Positions 15,893 through 25,230 are shown, counted from the first letter of the stretch. The stretch is 57,618 nt of DNA from Dyella_B sp035690825 (GCF_051954575.1 NZ_JBQCHP010000146.1:1-57618); one strand, 5' to 3'. The notes: generated by a model not told the origin, from the letters alone. Numbers and translations are program-made.

Positions 15893-17473
15893 ATGGCCTT
15901 GAAGGCGAGAACCGTTTTTCGCATCGTGGTGGTCGCCGCAGCGGTGGGGGTGCTGGCGTACCAGCATTGGCATCGCGCGGAGCCGCCCGCTACGCCCGCG
16001 GCGGATGTGGCGCCGATCACCACGCAAACCGAAACCAAGGAGCCCTCGCAGCCGCCACGCACCTGGCAGCGCGGCTCGCTCACGTTCAAGCCATGCGAAC
16101 TGAGCCGTCCCGGCAGCGGCGCGCGGGCGCAGGCGTGGTGCGCCACGTTCGAGGTGCCGGAGAACCGAGACGATCCGCACAGCCGCCGTATCGGCCTGAA
16201 ACTGGCGATTGCACGCAGCGAAGCGCAAGTGCCCGCGCCGGATATGGCGGCCTTGCTCGCGGGCGGTCCCGGCGAAGCGGCGACCGAGGCGTGGCTGCTG
16301 GTGGCCCCCGCCTTCGGCGCCGTGCGCAAGCATCGCGATGTATTGCTGCTGGATCAGCGCGGCACGGGCGGCTCCAATCCGCTCAGCTGCAAGAGCGCGG
16401 AGCAAGCCTCCTCCGAAGACAACGCCATCACGCTGGACCTGGACAAGGTACGCAAAAGCGTCACCGCGTGCCTGGACGAAGTGAAGCAGAAGGCCGATCC
16501 GCGCTACTACACCACCACCATCGCGGCGCAGGATCTGGAAGACGTGCGCAAGGCGCTGGGCTCGCCGCAACTGGACCTGGTCGGCGTGTCCTACGGCACG
16601 CGCATGGCGCAGCAATATCTCAAGCACTATCCGGACAGCGTGCGCAGTGTCGTGCTCGATTCGGTGGTGCCCAACCAGGTGGTGCTTGGCCAGGATTTCG
16701 CGCGCAATCTCGACGATGCGCTGAAAAAGAATTTCGCCAACTGCGCTGCCGTGCCCGCCTGCAAGCAGCGCTTCGGCGATTCCATGCAGACGCTGTACCA
16801 GCTGCGCGATGCCCTGCGCGCGAACCCGCACAAGGTGAGCTTTCGCGATCCGGAAACCTATGAAACGGTGGTGCGCCCCTTGAGCGAATTTTCGCTCGCC
16901 AGCGTGGTGCGCATGTTTGCCTACCAGCCGGAAACGGCCGCGCTGCTGCCGCTGTCGATCAACGCTGCTGCGCATGGCGATGTGGGCCCTTTGCTGGGCC
17001 AGGCGAAGATTCTCAGCGGCGACCTCAGCGGCGACATGAACAACGGCATGTCCATGAGCGTGATCTGCAGCGAAGACGCCGACCTGTTGCAGCCACAGCC
17101 GCAGGATCAGAACACCATGCTCGGCAATCATCTCATCGAGGCACTGAAAGCGCAGTGCGAGGTATGGCCGCATGGCACGCGACCGGCCGATTTCCACGCG
17201 CCGTTGAAAAGCGACAAGCCGATCCTGCTGCTGTCCGGCGAACTCGATCCGGTGACGCCACCGCGCTATGGCGAGCAGATCCTGCCCGGTTTGTCCGACG
17301 CCAGGCAACTGGTTTTCAAGGGACAAGGCCACTCCCTGCTCAGCCGTGGCTGCATGCCGCAACTGCTCGGCAAATTCATCGATAAACCCGATCCTAAGCA
17401 ACTCGATGCACGCTGCCTGGACAAGCTGGGCGGCACGCCGGCATTCATCGATTTCAATGGAGCGTCGCCATGA
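15893..17473 (+). CDS. Secreted/anchored alpha/beta hydrolase, tripeptidyl-aminopeptidase-like
   Basis: 526 residues with an N-terminal membrane anchor or signal (about 8-24) and the alpha/beta-hydrolase fold of the SlpD/SlpE-type proline-iminopeptidase family. The oxyanion segment LLAGGPGEAAT, nucleophile elbow GVSYGTR (Ser), acid in LSGELDPVTPP and GQGHSLL (His) give a full catalytic triad; RGCMPQL and a C-terminal TAP-like domain are typical. It would cleave short peptides or amino-acid esters in the periplasm. The start at 15893 follows GAGTGAGGGAAAC, and its stop overlaps natA by ATGA. Confidence 0.85.
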   Translation: MALKARTVFRIVVVAAAVGVLAYQHWHRAEPPATPAADVAPITTQTETKEPSQPPRTWQRGSLTFKPCELSRPGSGARAQAWCATFEVPENRDDPHSRRIGLKLAIARSEAQVPAPDMAALLAGGPGEAATEAWLLVAPAFGAVRKHRDVLLLDQRGTGGSNPLSCKSAEQASSEDNAITLDLDKVRKSVTACLDEVKQKADPRYYTTTIAAQDLEDVRKALGSPQLDLVGVSYGTRMAQQYLKHYPDSVRSVVLDSVVPNQVVLGQDFARNLDDALKKNFANCAAVPACKQRFGDSMQTLYQLRDALRANPHKVSFRDPETYETVVRPLSEFSLASVVRMFAYQPETAALLPLSINAAAHGDVGPLLGQAKILSGDLSGDMNNGMSMSVICSEDADLLQPQPQDQNTMLGNHLIEALKAQCEVWPHGTRPADFHAPLKSDKPILLLSGELDPVTPPRYGEQILPGLSDARQLVFKGQGHSLLSRGCMPQLLGKFIDKPDPKQLDARCLDKLGGTPAFIDFNGASP

Positions 17474-18204
17474 TCGAAGTGAAGGATCTGCACAAGCAGT
17501 TCGGCGAAGTCAAAGCCGTGGATGGCGTGAGCTTCACCGCGCGTGACGGCGAAATCACCGGCCTGCTCGGCCCGAACGGCGCCGGCAAGACCACCACCTT
17601 GCGCATGCTTTACACGCTGATGCAACCCGATCGCGGCCAGGTGCTGGTCGATGGCATCGATGCGGCGCGCGATGCCGAGGCCGTGCGCCGCCGGCTTGGC
17701 GTGCTGCCCGATGCCCGCGGCCTCTACAAGCGCCTCACCGCACGCGAGAACATCGACTATTTCGCGCGCCTGCAAGGCATGGACGAGCGGTTGATCCGCG
17801 CGCGGCGCGAGCAATTGATCCAGGCGTTGGGCATGGACGATATCGCCGACCGGCGCATCGAGGGCTTTTCGCAGGGCCAGCGCGTGAAGACCGCGATCGC
17901 GCGGGCGCTTGTCCACGATCCGAAGAACGTGATCCTGGACGAACCCACCAACGGCCTGGATGTGATGGCCACGCGCAGCATGCGCACTTTCATGCATCGC
18001 CTGAAGGACGAAGGGCGTTGCGTGCTCTTCTCCAGCCACATCATGCAGGAGGTGGCGGCATTGTGCGACCGCATCGTGGTGATCGCCCACGGCCGCGTGG
18101 TGGCGGATGAAACACCCGACGCGCTGCGTGCGCAAACCGGCGAAGCCAATCTCGAGGACGCCTTCGTGAAGATCATCGGCAGCGAAGAGGGGCTGGCGGC
18201 ATGA
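17470..18204 (+). CDS. natA: ABC transporter ATP-binding protein (NatA-like)
   Basis: 244-residue ABC ATPase. Walker A LLGPNGAGKTTTLRM, signature FSQGQRVKTAIARAL, Walker B NVILDEPTNGLD and switch His in SSHIMQEV are intact. The LSGGQ-equivalent reads FSQGQ, common in the NatA subgroup. It overlaps the hydrolase stop and the NatB start, so hydrolase, ATPase and permease are made together. Sodium export is known for Bacillus NatAB; here an exported substrate such as a peptide antibiotic is equally possible given the linked peptidase. Confidence 0.88.
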   Translation: MIEVKDLHKQFGEVKAVDGVSFTARDGEITGLLGPNGAGKTTTLRMLYTLMQPDRGQVLVDGIDAARDAEAVRRRLGVLPDARGLYKRLTARENIDYFARLQGMDERLIRARREQLIQALGMDDIADRRIEGFSQGQRVKTAIARALVHDPKNVILDEPTNGLDVMATRSMRTFMHRLKDEGRCVLFSSHIMQEVAALCDRIVVIAHGRVVADETPDALRAQTGEANLEDAFVKIIGSEEGLAA

Positions 18205-19376
18205 GAACCACGCTCACTGTGTTCTTCAAGGAAGTGAAGGAAAACCTGCGCGACCGGCGCACGGTGCTCAGCGCGCTCATTTTCGGGCCGTTGCTGGGGC
18301 CGTTCGTGTTCATGCTGATCACCAACAGCCTGCTCACGCGCGAGTTGAACAAGGCCGACCAGCCGATCAGGGTGCCGGTGATTGGTGCACACTACGCGCC
18401 CAACCTGATCGCCGCACTCAAGCAGGACGGCCTGGTGCCGTTGCCACCCGTCGCCGATCCCGACATGGCGGTGCGCAACCGCGATGCCGAAGCGGTGCTC
18501 CGCATTCCCGAAGGATTCGGCAAATCCTGGCGCAAGGGCGAAACCTCGCAGGTCGAACTGATCTTCGACTCCTCGCAGAGCGATACCGGCGGCTCAATCG
18601 GAAGGCTGCGCTCGATGCTGGAGAACTACAGCCGCCGCCAGGGCGTGATGCGGCTGGTGGCGCGCGGTCTTTCGCCCACCATGATGGCGCCGATCTCGAT
18701 CGATCAGCGCGACCAGTCCACGCCGCAATCGCGCGCGAGTTTGATCTTCGGCTTGCTGCCGTACTTCTTTGTGCTCACCGTGTTCGTAGGCGGTATGTCA
18801 TTGGCGAACGACCTCACCGCAGGCGAGCGCGAGCGGCAGTCGCTGGAGCCGCTGTTCGTCAATCCCGTCTCGCGCTGGAAGATCCTGCTCGGCAAGCTGG
18901 CCGCCATCTGCGCGTTCTCGCTGGCCAGTTTGTTTATCAGCGTGATCGCGTTCGCCGTATGCGGCCGGCTGATACCGGCCGAGCGCTTAGGTATGGTGAT
19001 CGACCTGGGCTTCTCCTTCGCCTGGCGCGTGGTGTTGATGATGCTGCCGTTGGTGATGCTGCTGGCCGCGCTGCAAACCCTGGTCGCCGCATTTGCGAAA
19101 AGCTATCGCGAAGCACAGACCTACCAGAGCATCCTGATGATGGTGCCGGTGATTCCTTCCATGCTGTTGGCGGTGATGCCGATCAAGATCGCCGACTGGA
19201 TGTACGACGTACCGTTGCTTGGCCAGCAGATGGGCATCATGCGCCTGCTGCGCGGGGAAGGTGTGTCGGCGCTGCAGCTCACGCACGTCGTGGTGGCGGG
19301 TGTGGTGGTGGCGGTGCTGGTGGGATGGCTCACGACTTGGGTGTACCGCTCGGAGCGATTGGCCATTTCCGCGTAG
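18201..19376 (+). CDS. natB: ABC transporter permease (NatB-like)
   Basis: 391-residue ABC-2/NatB-type permease: one N-terminal helix (about 25-45), a large extracytoplasmic domain (about 50-180) and five or six C-terminal helices, with the family motif NDLTAGERERQSLEPLFVNP near residue 210. Start overlaps natA by ATGA. Its TAG stop is part of a GTAGGTTGGG repeat, and the next gene converges 14 bases away. Confidence 0.88.
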   Translation: MRTTLTVFFKEVKENLRDRRTVLSALIFGPLLGPFVFMLITNSLLTRELNKADQPIRVPVIGAHYAPNLIAALKQDGLVPLPPVADPDMAVRNRDAEAVLRIPEGFGKSWRKGETSQVELIFDSSQSDTGGSIGRLRSMLENYSRRQGVMRLVARGLSPTMMAPISIDQRDQSTPQSRASLIFGLLPYFFVLTVFVGGMSLANDLTAGERERQSLEPLFVNPVSRWKILLGKLAAICAFSLASLFISVIAFAVCGRLIPAERLGMVIDLGFSFAWRVVLMMLPLVMLLAALQTLVAAFAKSYREAQTYQSILMMVPVIPSMLLAVMPIKIADWMYDVPLLGQQMGIMRLLRGEGVSALQLTHVVVAGVVVAVLVGWLTTWVYRSERLAISA

Positions 19377-19390
19377 GTTGGGATGCAGGG

Positions 19391-20236
19391 CTACGAGAGC
19401 CATGCGGCAACGTTGTCCGGATGTTCCAGATGCAGGTGATGTCCGCCATCCATATGGGTGGTGATGAGGCGCGGCACGTTGCGTGCGCGCGCTTCCATCA
19501 TTGCGCTGGGCAAATACGGCGTCACGGGTCTGGCCAGCAATAGCGCGGTAGGTGCCTCGATGCCGGCGATAAGCGCCTGGATCTGCGCTTCGGCCAGGCG
19601 CACGGCGCTGGGCCGCGTCAGGCGTGGATCGCTGCGCCAGCGATAGCCACCGTCGACGGCGGCAAGCCCGCGCTCGACGATCGGGCGCGCCAACTCTGCA
19701 CGCAGGCCGCTGGCGACCGTGCGCGCGCTGATCGCCTGCTCCACGCTTGCAAACACCCGCAGCGATTTGCCGTTCGGTGTTGGCGCGGCATAGGCGTCGC
19801 GAAAGCGCTGCAAGGTACTGGCGCCGTCATCGCCCAACGGGCCGAGTCCTTCGATCAGAAAGAGACGATCGATACGCTGCGGTGTCGCGGCCGCCACCAG
19901 CGAGGCGATGCCTGCGCCCAGCGAATGGCCGAGCAGGGTGTAGCGTTCCAGTCCCAGCGCCTCAGCTGCGCTGACCACCGCGCTGACGTAGTCGACGTAG
20001 TGATAGCTGATGCCGGCCGGCAGATGGCTGGAATGTCCGTGTCCGGGCAATTCCAGCGCGATGAAGCGGAAGCGTTCGGCGAGCTTCGGCGCCAGCAAGG
20101 CAAAGCTGCCGGCGTTGTCGAGCCAGCCGTGCAGGGACAGCAGCGGCGGCGCATCGGCGTCGCCCCAGATCTGCGCGGTCAGCACGAGGTGATCGGACAG
20201 ACTGATGCGTTGCTCGAGCGGCGCATGCGCGCGCAT
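19391..20236 (-). CDS. Alpha/beta hydrolase
   Basis: 281-residue alpha/beta hydrolase fold enzyme. SLHGWLDNAGSF gives the oxyanion hole, ELPGHGHS is the following strand, LLGHSLGAG the nucleophile elbow (Ser), and MDGGHHLHLEHP near the end supplies the catalytic His. The start at 20236 overlaps the ferrochelatase stop by one base (TGATG), so translation is coupled; longer in-frame starts lie inside hemH. The substrate is unknown. The pairing with hemH probably reflects operon economy rather than haem chemistry. Confidence 0.83.
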   Translation of the reverse strand: MRAHAPLEQRISLSDHLVLTAQIWGDADAPPLLSLHGWLDNAGSFALLAPKLAERFRFIALELPGHGHSSHLPAGISYHYVDYVSAVVSAAEALGLERYTLLGHSLGAGIASLVAAATPQRIDRLFLIEGLGPLGDDGASTLQRFRDAYAAPTPNGKSLRVFASVEQAISARTVASGLRAELARPIVERGLAAVDGGYRWRSDPRLTRPSAVRLAEAQIQALIAGIEAPTALLLARPVTPYLPSAMMEARARNVPRLITTHMDGGHHLHLEHPDNVAAWLS

Positions 20237-21291
20237 CACGACTTCTCGCGCGGCGAACATTCGGGCCATCCCTGCGTGTGGCGCAGCACCAGTGCGGCGA
20301 GGGATGCGACCTGCTCGTCGCTGTCGTTGAGCGCCGGAATGTAGCGCAGGCTTTCGCCACCGGCCGCGCGGAAGAATTCGTCGTTCTGCATGGCGATTTC
20401 CTCCAGCGTTTCCAGGCAATCCACGGCGAAGCCGGGGCAGGCGACATCCAGCCGCTTGATGCCTTCCCGCGCCAGCCGCCGCACTGTTTCATCCGTGTAC
20501 GGCTGCAGCCAGGGCTCGCGTCCCACGCGCGATTGAAAACTTACGACCAGCCGCGATTCGTCCAGTTCCAGCCGCTCGCGCAGTTTCCGCGCGGTGACGT
20601 GGCATTGGTGGAAGTATGGATCGCCGGCATCGATATAGCGCTGCGGAATGCCATGGAACGACAACAGCAGCGTATCGCCACGGCCATGCTGCGCCCACCA
20701 GCGTTCGATCGACTGCGCCAGCGCTTCGATATGGCCGGGATCGTCGTGGTAATCGTTGACGATGCGCAGCTCCGGCGGCCAGCGCAGTTGCTTGAACGCG
20801 TCGGCGGCTGCATCGATCACCGAGCCGGTCGAGGTGCCCGAATATTGCGGATACAACGGCAGCACCAGCAGACGGCGCACGCCCTCGCGCTGCATCTGCT
20901 CGATCTGCTCACGCACCGATGGCGCGCCGTAGCGCATGGCCAGGCCCACGCGGACGGGGCCTTTGACGAGCCGACGCAAGATGTCCTGCAGGGCCAGCGT
21001 CAATTTTTCGGAACCGGCGCGCAACGGAGAACCTTCTGCAGTCCAGATCCGCGCGTAGGCATGCGCCGAACGCGCCGGCCGGATGCGCAGGATGACGCCG
21101 TGCAAGACCAGCCACCACAGCCAGCGCGGATATTCGATGACACGCGGATCACCCAGGAATTGGGCCAGATACGGACGCAGCGCGCTCGCCGTGGGCGCGT
21201 CAGGTGTGCCAAGGTTCACGAGCAAGACGCCAACCTGAGCCGGTTGGTCGTAGGATGGTCCGGCAAGGCCGATGTAGTGGTTGCGTGGCAT
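20236..21291 (-). CDS. hemH: Ferrochelatase
   Basis: 351-residue ferrochelatase that inserts Fe(II) into protoporphyrin IX, the last step of haem synthesis, at the inner face of the membrane. GVLLVNLGTPDAP is at the N-terminus, the metal-site His lies in LLSFHGIPQRYIDAGDPY, and the acidic motif CLETLEEIAMQND is intact. Length is normal for the family. It is the first gene of a two-gene operon with the hydrolase and is divergent from the SYLF protein gene. Confidence 0.97.
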   Translation of the reverse strand: MPRNHYIGLAGPSYDQPAQVGVLLVNLGTPDAPTASALRPYLAQFLGDPRVIEYPRWLWWLVLHGVILRIRPARSAHAYARIWTAEGSPLRAGSEKLTLALQDILRRLVKGPVRVGLAMRYGAPSVREQIEQMQREGVRRLLVLPLYPQYSGTSTGSVIDAAADAFKQLRWPPELRIVNDYHDDPGHIEALAQSIERWWAQHGRGDTLLLSFHGIPQRYIDAGDPYFHQCHVTARKLRERLELDESRLVVSFQSRVGREPWLQPYTDETVRRLAREGIKRLDVACPGFAVDCLETLEEIAMQNDEFFRAAGGESLRYIPALNDSDEQVASLAALVLRHTQGWPECSPREKS

Positions 21292-21397
21292 CGATGCGTG
21301 GCGGCTGAATAGCCGATCCAGTCTGCCATAAGTACTGTGTGCCGAGCCGGTATCATCGCCCTATCACGATCCAGTCATCCGCAATCCGGAGCTACCC

Positions 21398-22084
21398 ATG
21401 TTCAAAGCACTGCGTCGTTTGTCGTTTGTCGCCCTCGCGCTGCTGCCTGCCGTCGCCGCGCACGCCGCGGACGATACCCCGGAACAGCGTGCACAAGCCG
21501 CCGTGCGCGTGCTCAACGAGATCGAGCAAGCGCCGGACAAGTCCATTCCCACCGATCTCTTGCGCAATGCCCGCGCCATCGCGGTGATTCCCGACGTGCT
21601 CAAGGTCGGCTTCGTGTTCGGCGGACGCCGCGGCGAGGGCCTGGTGTCGGTGAAGAACCCCGACGGCACCTGGTCCAACCCCAGCTTCATCTCGTTCGGA
21701 GGCGGCAGCGTGGGCTTCCAGATCGGCGTGTCCAAGACCGACGTGGTGCTGGTGTTCCGCACCCAGCGCGGCGTGGATAGCATTGTCAACGGCAAGTTCA
21801 CGGTGGGCGCGGATGCCTCCGCGGCAGCGGGCCCGGTAGGCCGCACCGCCTCGGCCGCCACCGACCAGCAGCTGAAGGCGGAGATCTACTCCTACTCACG
21901 CGCCCGCGGCCTGTTTGCGGGCGTGGCGCTGGATGGTTCGGTCATCAAGATCGATTACGATGCCAATGCGCAGGTTTATGGCCAGGGCATCACCCCGCGG
22001 CGCATCTTCGAGGGTGGGGTGAGCAAGGTTCCGGCGGCGGTCGTGCGCTTCCGGGATGCTCTGGAGGAGTACACTTCCCGCTGA
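21398..22084 (+). CDS. SYLF-domain (Ysc84-like) lipid-binding secreted protein
   Basis: 228 residues with a signal peptide (to about residue 23, AHAAD) and a SYLF/DUF500 domain covering most of the rest (IPDVLKVGFVFGGRRGEGLVSV, VGADASAAAGPVGRTA, IYSYSRARGLFAGVALDGS). The SYSRARGLFAGV motif is diagnostic. SYLF proteins bind phosphoinositides in eukaryotes; in bacteria they are periplasmic or surface proteins of unclear role. It precedes tatABC by 61 bases on the same strand, but its mature protein looks like a Sec substrate, so a functional link is doubtful. Confidence 0.9.
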   Translation: MFKALRRLSFVALALLPAVAAHAADDTPEQRAQAAVRVLNEIEQAPDKSIPTDLLRNARAIAVIPDVLKVGFVFGGRRGEGLVSVKNPDGTWSNPSFISFGGGSVGFQIGVSKTDVVLVFRTQRGVDSIVNGKFTVGADASAAAGPVGRTASAATDQQLKAEIYSYSRARGLFAGVALDGSVIKIDYDANAQVYGQGITPRRIFEGGVSKVPAAVVRFRDALEEYTSR

Positions 22085-22145
22085 TACGGACGCCGGCGCC
22101 CGCCTCCCCCGGGCGCAGACGGCAAGGTTCCGCAACGAGGTTCTC

Positions 22146-22388
22146 ATGGGTTTGGACAGCATTTGGCATTGGGCGATCCTGCTCGTCATCATTCTGCTGG
22201 TGTTCGGCACCGGCAAACTGACGCGGGTCGGCTCCGATCTCGGCAACGCTGTGCGCGGCTTCAAGAAGGCCATGCAGGGTGACGAGGACGAGGAAAAGCG
22301 CAAGGCGCAGGAGAAGCTGCAGGCCGACCCGGCCCCCGATGCCAGCGGCTCGACCAGCAAGCAGCGCGACTCCAGCGAATCGAAGTAA
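22146..22388 (+). CDS. tatA: Sec-independent translocase subunit TatA
   Basis: 80-residue TatA: a short N-terminus, one transmembrane helix (about residues 7-24, HWAILLVIILLVFGTGKL), the hinge and an amphipathic helix (VGSDLGNAVRGFKKAM) ending in a charged tail. It oligomerises to form the pore of the twin-arginine pathway for folded proteins. Start at MGLDSIWHW (22146), where the family begins. Followed by tatB after 18 bases. Confidence 0.96.
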   Translation: MGLDSIWHWAILLVIILLVFGTGKLTRVGSDLGNAVRGFKKAMQGDEDEEKRKAQEKLQADPAPDASGSTSKQRDSSESK

Positions 22389-22406
22389 TCACCCAGGATT
22401 GGCAGC

Positions 22407-22769
22407 ATGATCGAGATCAGCCTCGGCAAGCTGGTGTTGCTGGCGCTGATCGCGCTGATCGTGCTCGGCCCCGAGAAGCTTCCGCAAGCCGCCCGCACCG
22501 CGGGCGCGTTGATGCGCCGCCTGCGCATGGGCTGGGAAAGCGTACGCGCCGAAGTGGAGCGCGAGCTGGAAATCGAGGAGCTCAAGCGCACCGCGCGTGA
22601 AGCGGCGGCGCGCGCCGAAGCGATGCAGGCGGAAATGAACAAGGCCGCCCACGATACGCGCGAGCAGGTTTCCGCGGCGGCCACGGACGTGCGCAGCAGC
22701 ATCGAAGACGTGCAGAAGGATCTCGCCTCCGCCGACGCGACCAAGGAAACACCCCATGGCGGAACCTGA
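22407..22769 (+). CDS. tatB: Sec-independent translocase subunit TatB
   Basis: 120-residue TatB: an N-terminal helix (about 5-21) with the conserved VLGPEKLPQAART turn, where the Glu contacts TatC, and a long charged amphipathic region predicted to be helical (residues 30-100). TatB and TatC make the receptor for twin-arginine signal peptides. It overlaps tatC by 14 bases. Confidence 0.96.
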   Translation: MIEISLGKLVLLALIALIVLGPEKLPQAARTAGALMRRLRMGWESVRAEVERELEIEELKRTAREAAARAEAMQAEMNKAAHDTREQVSAAATDVRSSIEDVQKDLASADATKETPHGGT

Positions 22770-23517
22770 ACTCGAATCGGATCTTCAGCAAGGATTGTTC
22801 TCACATCTGCTGGAACTGCGCTCGCGCCTGATCAAGGCGATCCTGGCGCTGGCCGTCGTGCTCGCCGCGCTGGTACCGTTCGCCAATCGTCTTTACGCCT
22901 GGCTCGCCGCGCCGCTGGTGTCACGCCTGCCCGAAGGCGCGCACCTGATCGCCACCGAAGTGGCCAGCCCGTTCATCACGCCGCTCAAGCTCGCGTTCTA
23001 CGCGGCGCTGTTCATCAGCATGCCGGTGATCCTGTACCAGTTGTGGGCGTTCGTCAGCCCCGGCCTCTACAAACATGAAAAACGCCTGGCGCGGCCGCTG
23101 CTGGTGGCTACGCTGATCCTGTTCTACATCGGCTGCGCGTTCGCATATTTCCTGGTGCTGCCGGCGGCGTTCCGCTTCCTCACGGCGGTGACGCCGCAAG
23201 GCGTGGAAATGATGACTGACATCACGCATTACCTGGATTTCGTAATGCTGATGTTCTTCGCCTTCGGCCTGTGCTTCGAGGTGCCGGTGGCGGTGGTGGT
23301 GCTGGCGGCCGTGGGTATCGTCGATCTGGACAAGCTACGCAAGGGACGGCGCTACGCGATCGTCGGCGCGTTCGCGATCGCCGCCGTGGTCACGCCGCCG
23401 GACATCACCTCGATGATCATGCTGGCCATTCCCATGTGCCTGCTTTACGAAGTGGGCATACTCGCCGTGCGCTGGCTGCTGAAGCCGAATGCGGCCGACG
23501 CACCGTCGCATCCATGA
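22756..23517 (+). CDS. tatC: Sec-independent translocase subunit TatC
   Basis: 253-residue polytopic protein with six transmembrane helices. FSHLLELRSRLIKAI at the N-terminus is the TatC signature, with the glutamate that contacts the twin-arginine motif; FAFGLCFEVPVAVV and VTPPDITSMIMLAIPM are also typical. Its ATG lies inside tatB and its stop overlaps the methyltransferase start (ATGA), so all four genes are tightly coupled. Confidence 0.97.
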   Translation: MAEPELESDLQQGLFSHLLELRSRLIKAILALAVVLAALVPFANRLYAWLAAPLVSRLPEGAHLIATEVASPFITPLKLAFYAALFISMPVILYQLWAFVSPGLYKHEKRLARPLLVATLILFYIGCAFAYFLVLPAAFRFLTAVTPQGVEMMTDITHYLDFVMLMFFAFGLCFEVPVAVVVLAAVGIVDLDKLRKGRRYAIVGAFAIAAVVTPPDITSMIMLAIPMCLLYEVGILAVRWLLKPNAADAPSHP

Positions 23518-24722
23518 CGCGTTCTTCCAAGACTTCCCGCCTGCCCGAGCCGGCCGCCGACGAGCTCGCCCATTCCGAACGCTTGCTGCAGCAGTTGCGC
23601 GAGACGATCGCCGCACGCGGCCCGATGCCGTTTTCGCAATACATGGAGCGCTGCCTGTACGCCCCCGGCCTGGGCTATTACAGCGCGGGCAAGACCAAGT
23701 TCGGCGAGGCCGGCGATTTCATCACTGCGCCGGAGCTGGGTGATCTGTTTGCGCGCTGCGTCGTCCATGCCGTGCAACCGGTGCTGGCGATGCTGGGCAG
23801 CGAGGCGGATTTCCTGGAACTGGGCGGCGGCAGCGGCGCATTCGCCGAAGCCGCGTTGCTGGCGCTTGCGCAAAACGGCACGCTACCGCGCCGTTATCTG
23901 CTCCTGGAACCCAGTGCGGACCTGCGCGAACGCCAGCGCGAGCGTCTTGGCGCATCGCTGCCTGCGGAAGTGATGGCACGCGTCGCGTGGATCGATCGCC
24001 CGCCAGAGGAAAACTGGCGCGGCGTGCTGTTCGCCAATGAAGTGATCGATGCGTTGCCGACCACGCGCTTCGTGATTCGCCATGGCGAGGTCTACGAAGA
24101 ACACGTCGCACTCGACGGCGAAGCGCGCCTGCTGCGCGTCGACCGTCCCGCCGATGCGCTGGTGTCCGGTGCGGTGCGCCACGTCGAGCGCGATCTCGGG
24201 CGCGAATTCGAAGAAGGCTACCGGTCCGAAATCCTGCCGCAGCTGCCGTACTGGATGCAGGCCATCGCCGGCTCGCTCGAAGCTGGCGTGATGCTCTTCA
24301 TCGACTACGGCTACGTACGCCGCGAGTTCTACCTGCCGGAACGCCAGGACGGCACCCTGATGGCGCACTACCGCCACCGCGCACACAGCGACCCGCTCTA
24401 TCTCCCCGGCCTCAACGACCTCACCGCCTCGGTCGATTTCACCGCACTGGCCGAAGCCGGTAACCAGGCCGGTTTCGGCGTCGCCGCCTATCTTTCGCAA
24501 GCGCAATTCCTGATCGCCGCCGGTTTGCAGGATGTGTTCGAACACGCCTACGAGCGGGCCGACGACGACGTGGATCGTTACCGCCTCGCGCAACAGGTCA
24601 AGAAACTCACCATGCCTGATCAGATGGGCGAACGCTTCCAGGCCATGTTGCTGGCGCGTGGGTTGCAGGCGTTGCCGTTGCCAGCGGAGCTGCTGGCTGC
24701 GGATCAGGGTGGGCGGCTTTAG
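23514..24722 (+). CDS. MidA/NDUFAF7-family SAM-dependent methyltransferase
   Basis: 402-residue class I methyltransferase of the DUF185 (MidA, NDUFAF7) family. Near the N-terminus PMPFSQYMERCLYAPGLGYY and FGEAGDFITAPEL are hallmark segments; the SAM site ELGGGSGAFAEA and LFANEVIDALP follow. The mitochondrial relative methylates an arginine of complex I; a protein-arginine methyltransferase role is possible here but not shown. The start overlaps the tatC stop, suggesting co-expression only. Confidence 0.88.
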   Translation: MTRSSKTSRLPEPAADELAHSERLLQQLRETIAARGPMPFSQYMERCLYAPGLGYYSAGKTKFGEAGDFITAPELGDLFARCVVHAVQPVLAMLGSEADFLELGGGSGAFAEAALLALAQNGTLPRRYLLLEPSADLRERQRERLGASLPAEVMARVAWIDRPPEENWRGVLFANEVIDALPTTRFVIRHGEVYEEHVALDGEARLLRVDRPADALVSGAVRHVERDLGREFEEGYRSEILPQLPYWMQAIAGSLEAGVMLFIDYGYVRREFYLPERQDGTLMAHYRHRAHSDPLYLPGLNDLTASVDFTALAEAGNQAGFGVAAYLSQAQFLIAAGLQDVFEHAYERADDDVDRYRLAQQVKKLTMPDQMGERFQAMLLARGLQALPLPAELLAADQGGRL

Positions 24723-24723
24723 G

Positions 24724-25230
24724 TCAAGGCAGGCGTTTGAGCGATCCGTCTTCCTGTGCTTGATCGTTGGCCGCATCACTGCCTTCAGCAAGCTTGACGT
24801 TCTCGCCCATTTTTACGCCGTCGTAGGCGGGAATGTCGTGAGTCATTCGTATGTAGATCCAGCGATCTTTTTCGTTCTTCACGCTCAGCACGACCGGTTG
24901 TCCATGGCTTTTCTTCAGTGCCTGCGCCAGCGCCGTGGATGATGCGCATGAGATTGACGCGGGTTGCACGATCAGCACCGGCCCCAACGCGGCGCTGCCA
25001 AATAGCAGCAGCGTGAGCTCAGCATCCACAGCGAAAAGGTCAGCGGGCGGTATTGAAAGGCATGCACGTCGCGCCATAAGCCAATGGCGAATGCAGCGCC
25101 CCGATGCTGCATTGCGTAATAGGCCCATTGCAGCTCGTCGTGCCTGCGGTAGCCAGGGTTGAATATCAGTGGCTATGAAACATGAGAATGCATGCGGCAA
25201 CAGCGGCAAGGGGGCGCCATGCCTGGCCAT
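24724..25230 (-). CDS. Hypothetical protein, possibly frameshifted
   Basis: A 168-codon frame converging on the methyltransferase gene. The C-terminal part (from about 25035) looks like a real protein: a hydrophobic stretch (LTLLLFGSAALGPVLIV) then a soluble tail with VVLSVKNEKDRWIYIRM. The upstream part of this frame is poor, whereas the +1 frame at about 25028-25168 encodes a protein-like run rich in aromatic residues (ELQWAYYAMQHRGAAF, YRPLTFSLWML) that would join the hydrophobic stretch after one frameshift. That suggests a decayed membrane-protein gene with a single frameshift near 25030. No family recognised. Confidence 0.4.
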   Translation of the reverse strand: MARHGAPLPLLPHAFSCFIATDIQPWLPQARRAAMGLLRNAASGRCIRHWLMARRACLSIPPADLFAVDAELTLLLFGSAALGPVLIVQPASISCASSTALAQALKKSHGQPVVLSVKNEKDRWIYIRMTHDIPAYDGVKMGENVKLAEGSDAANDQAQEDGSLKRLP

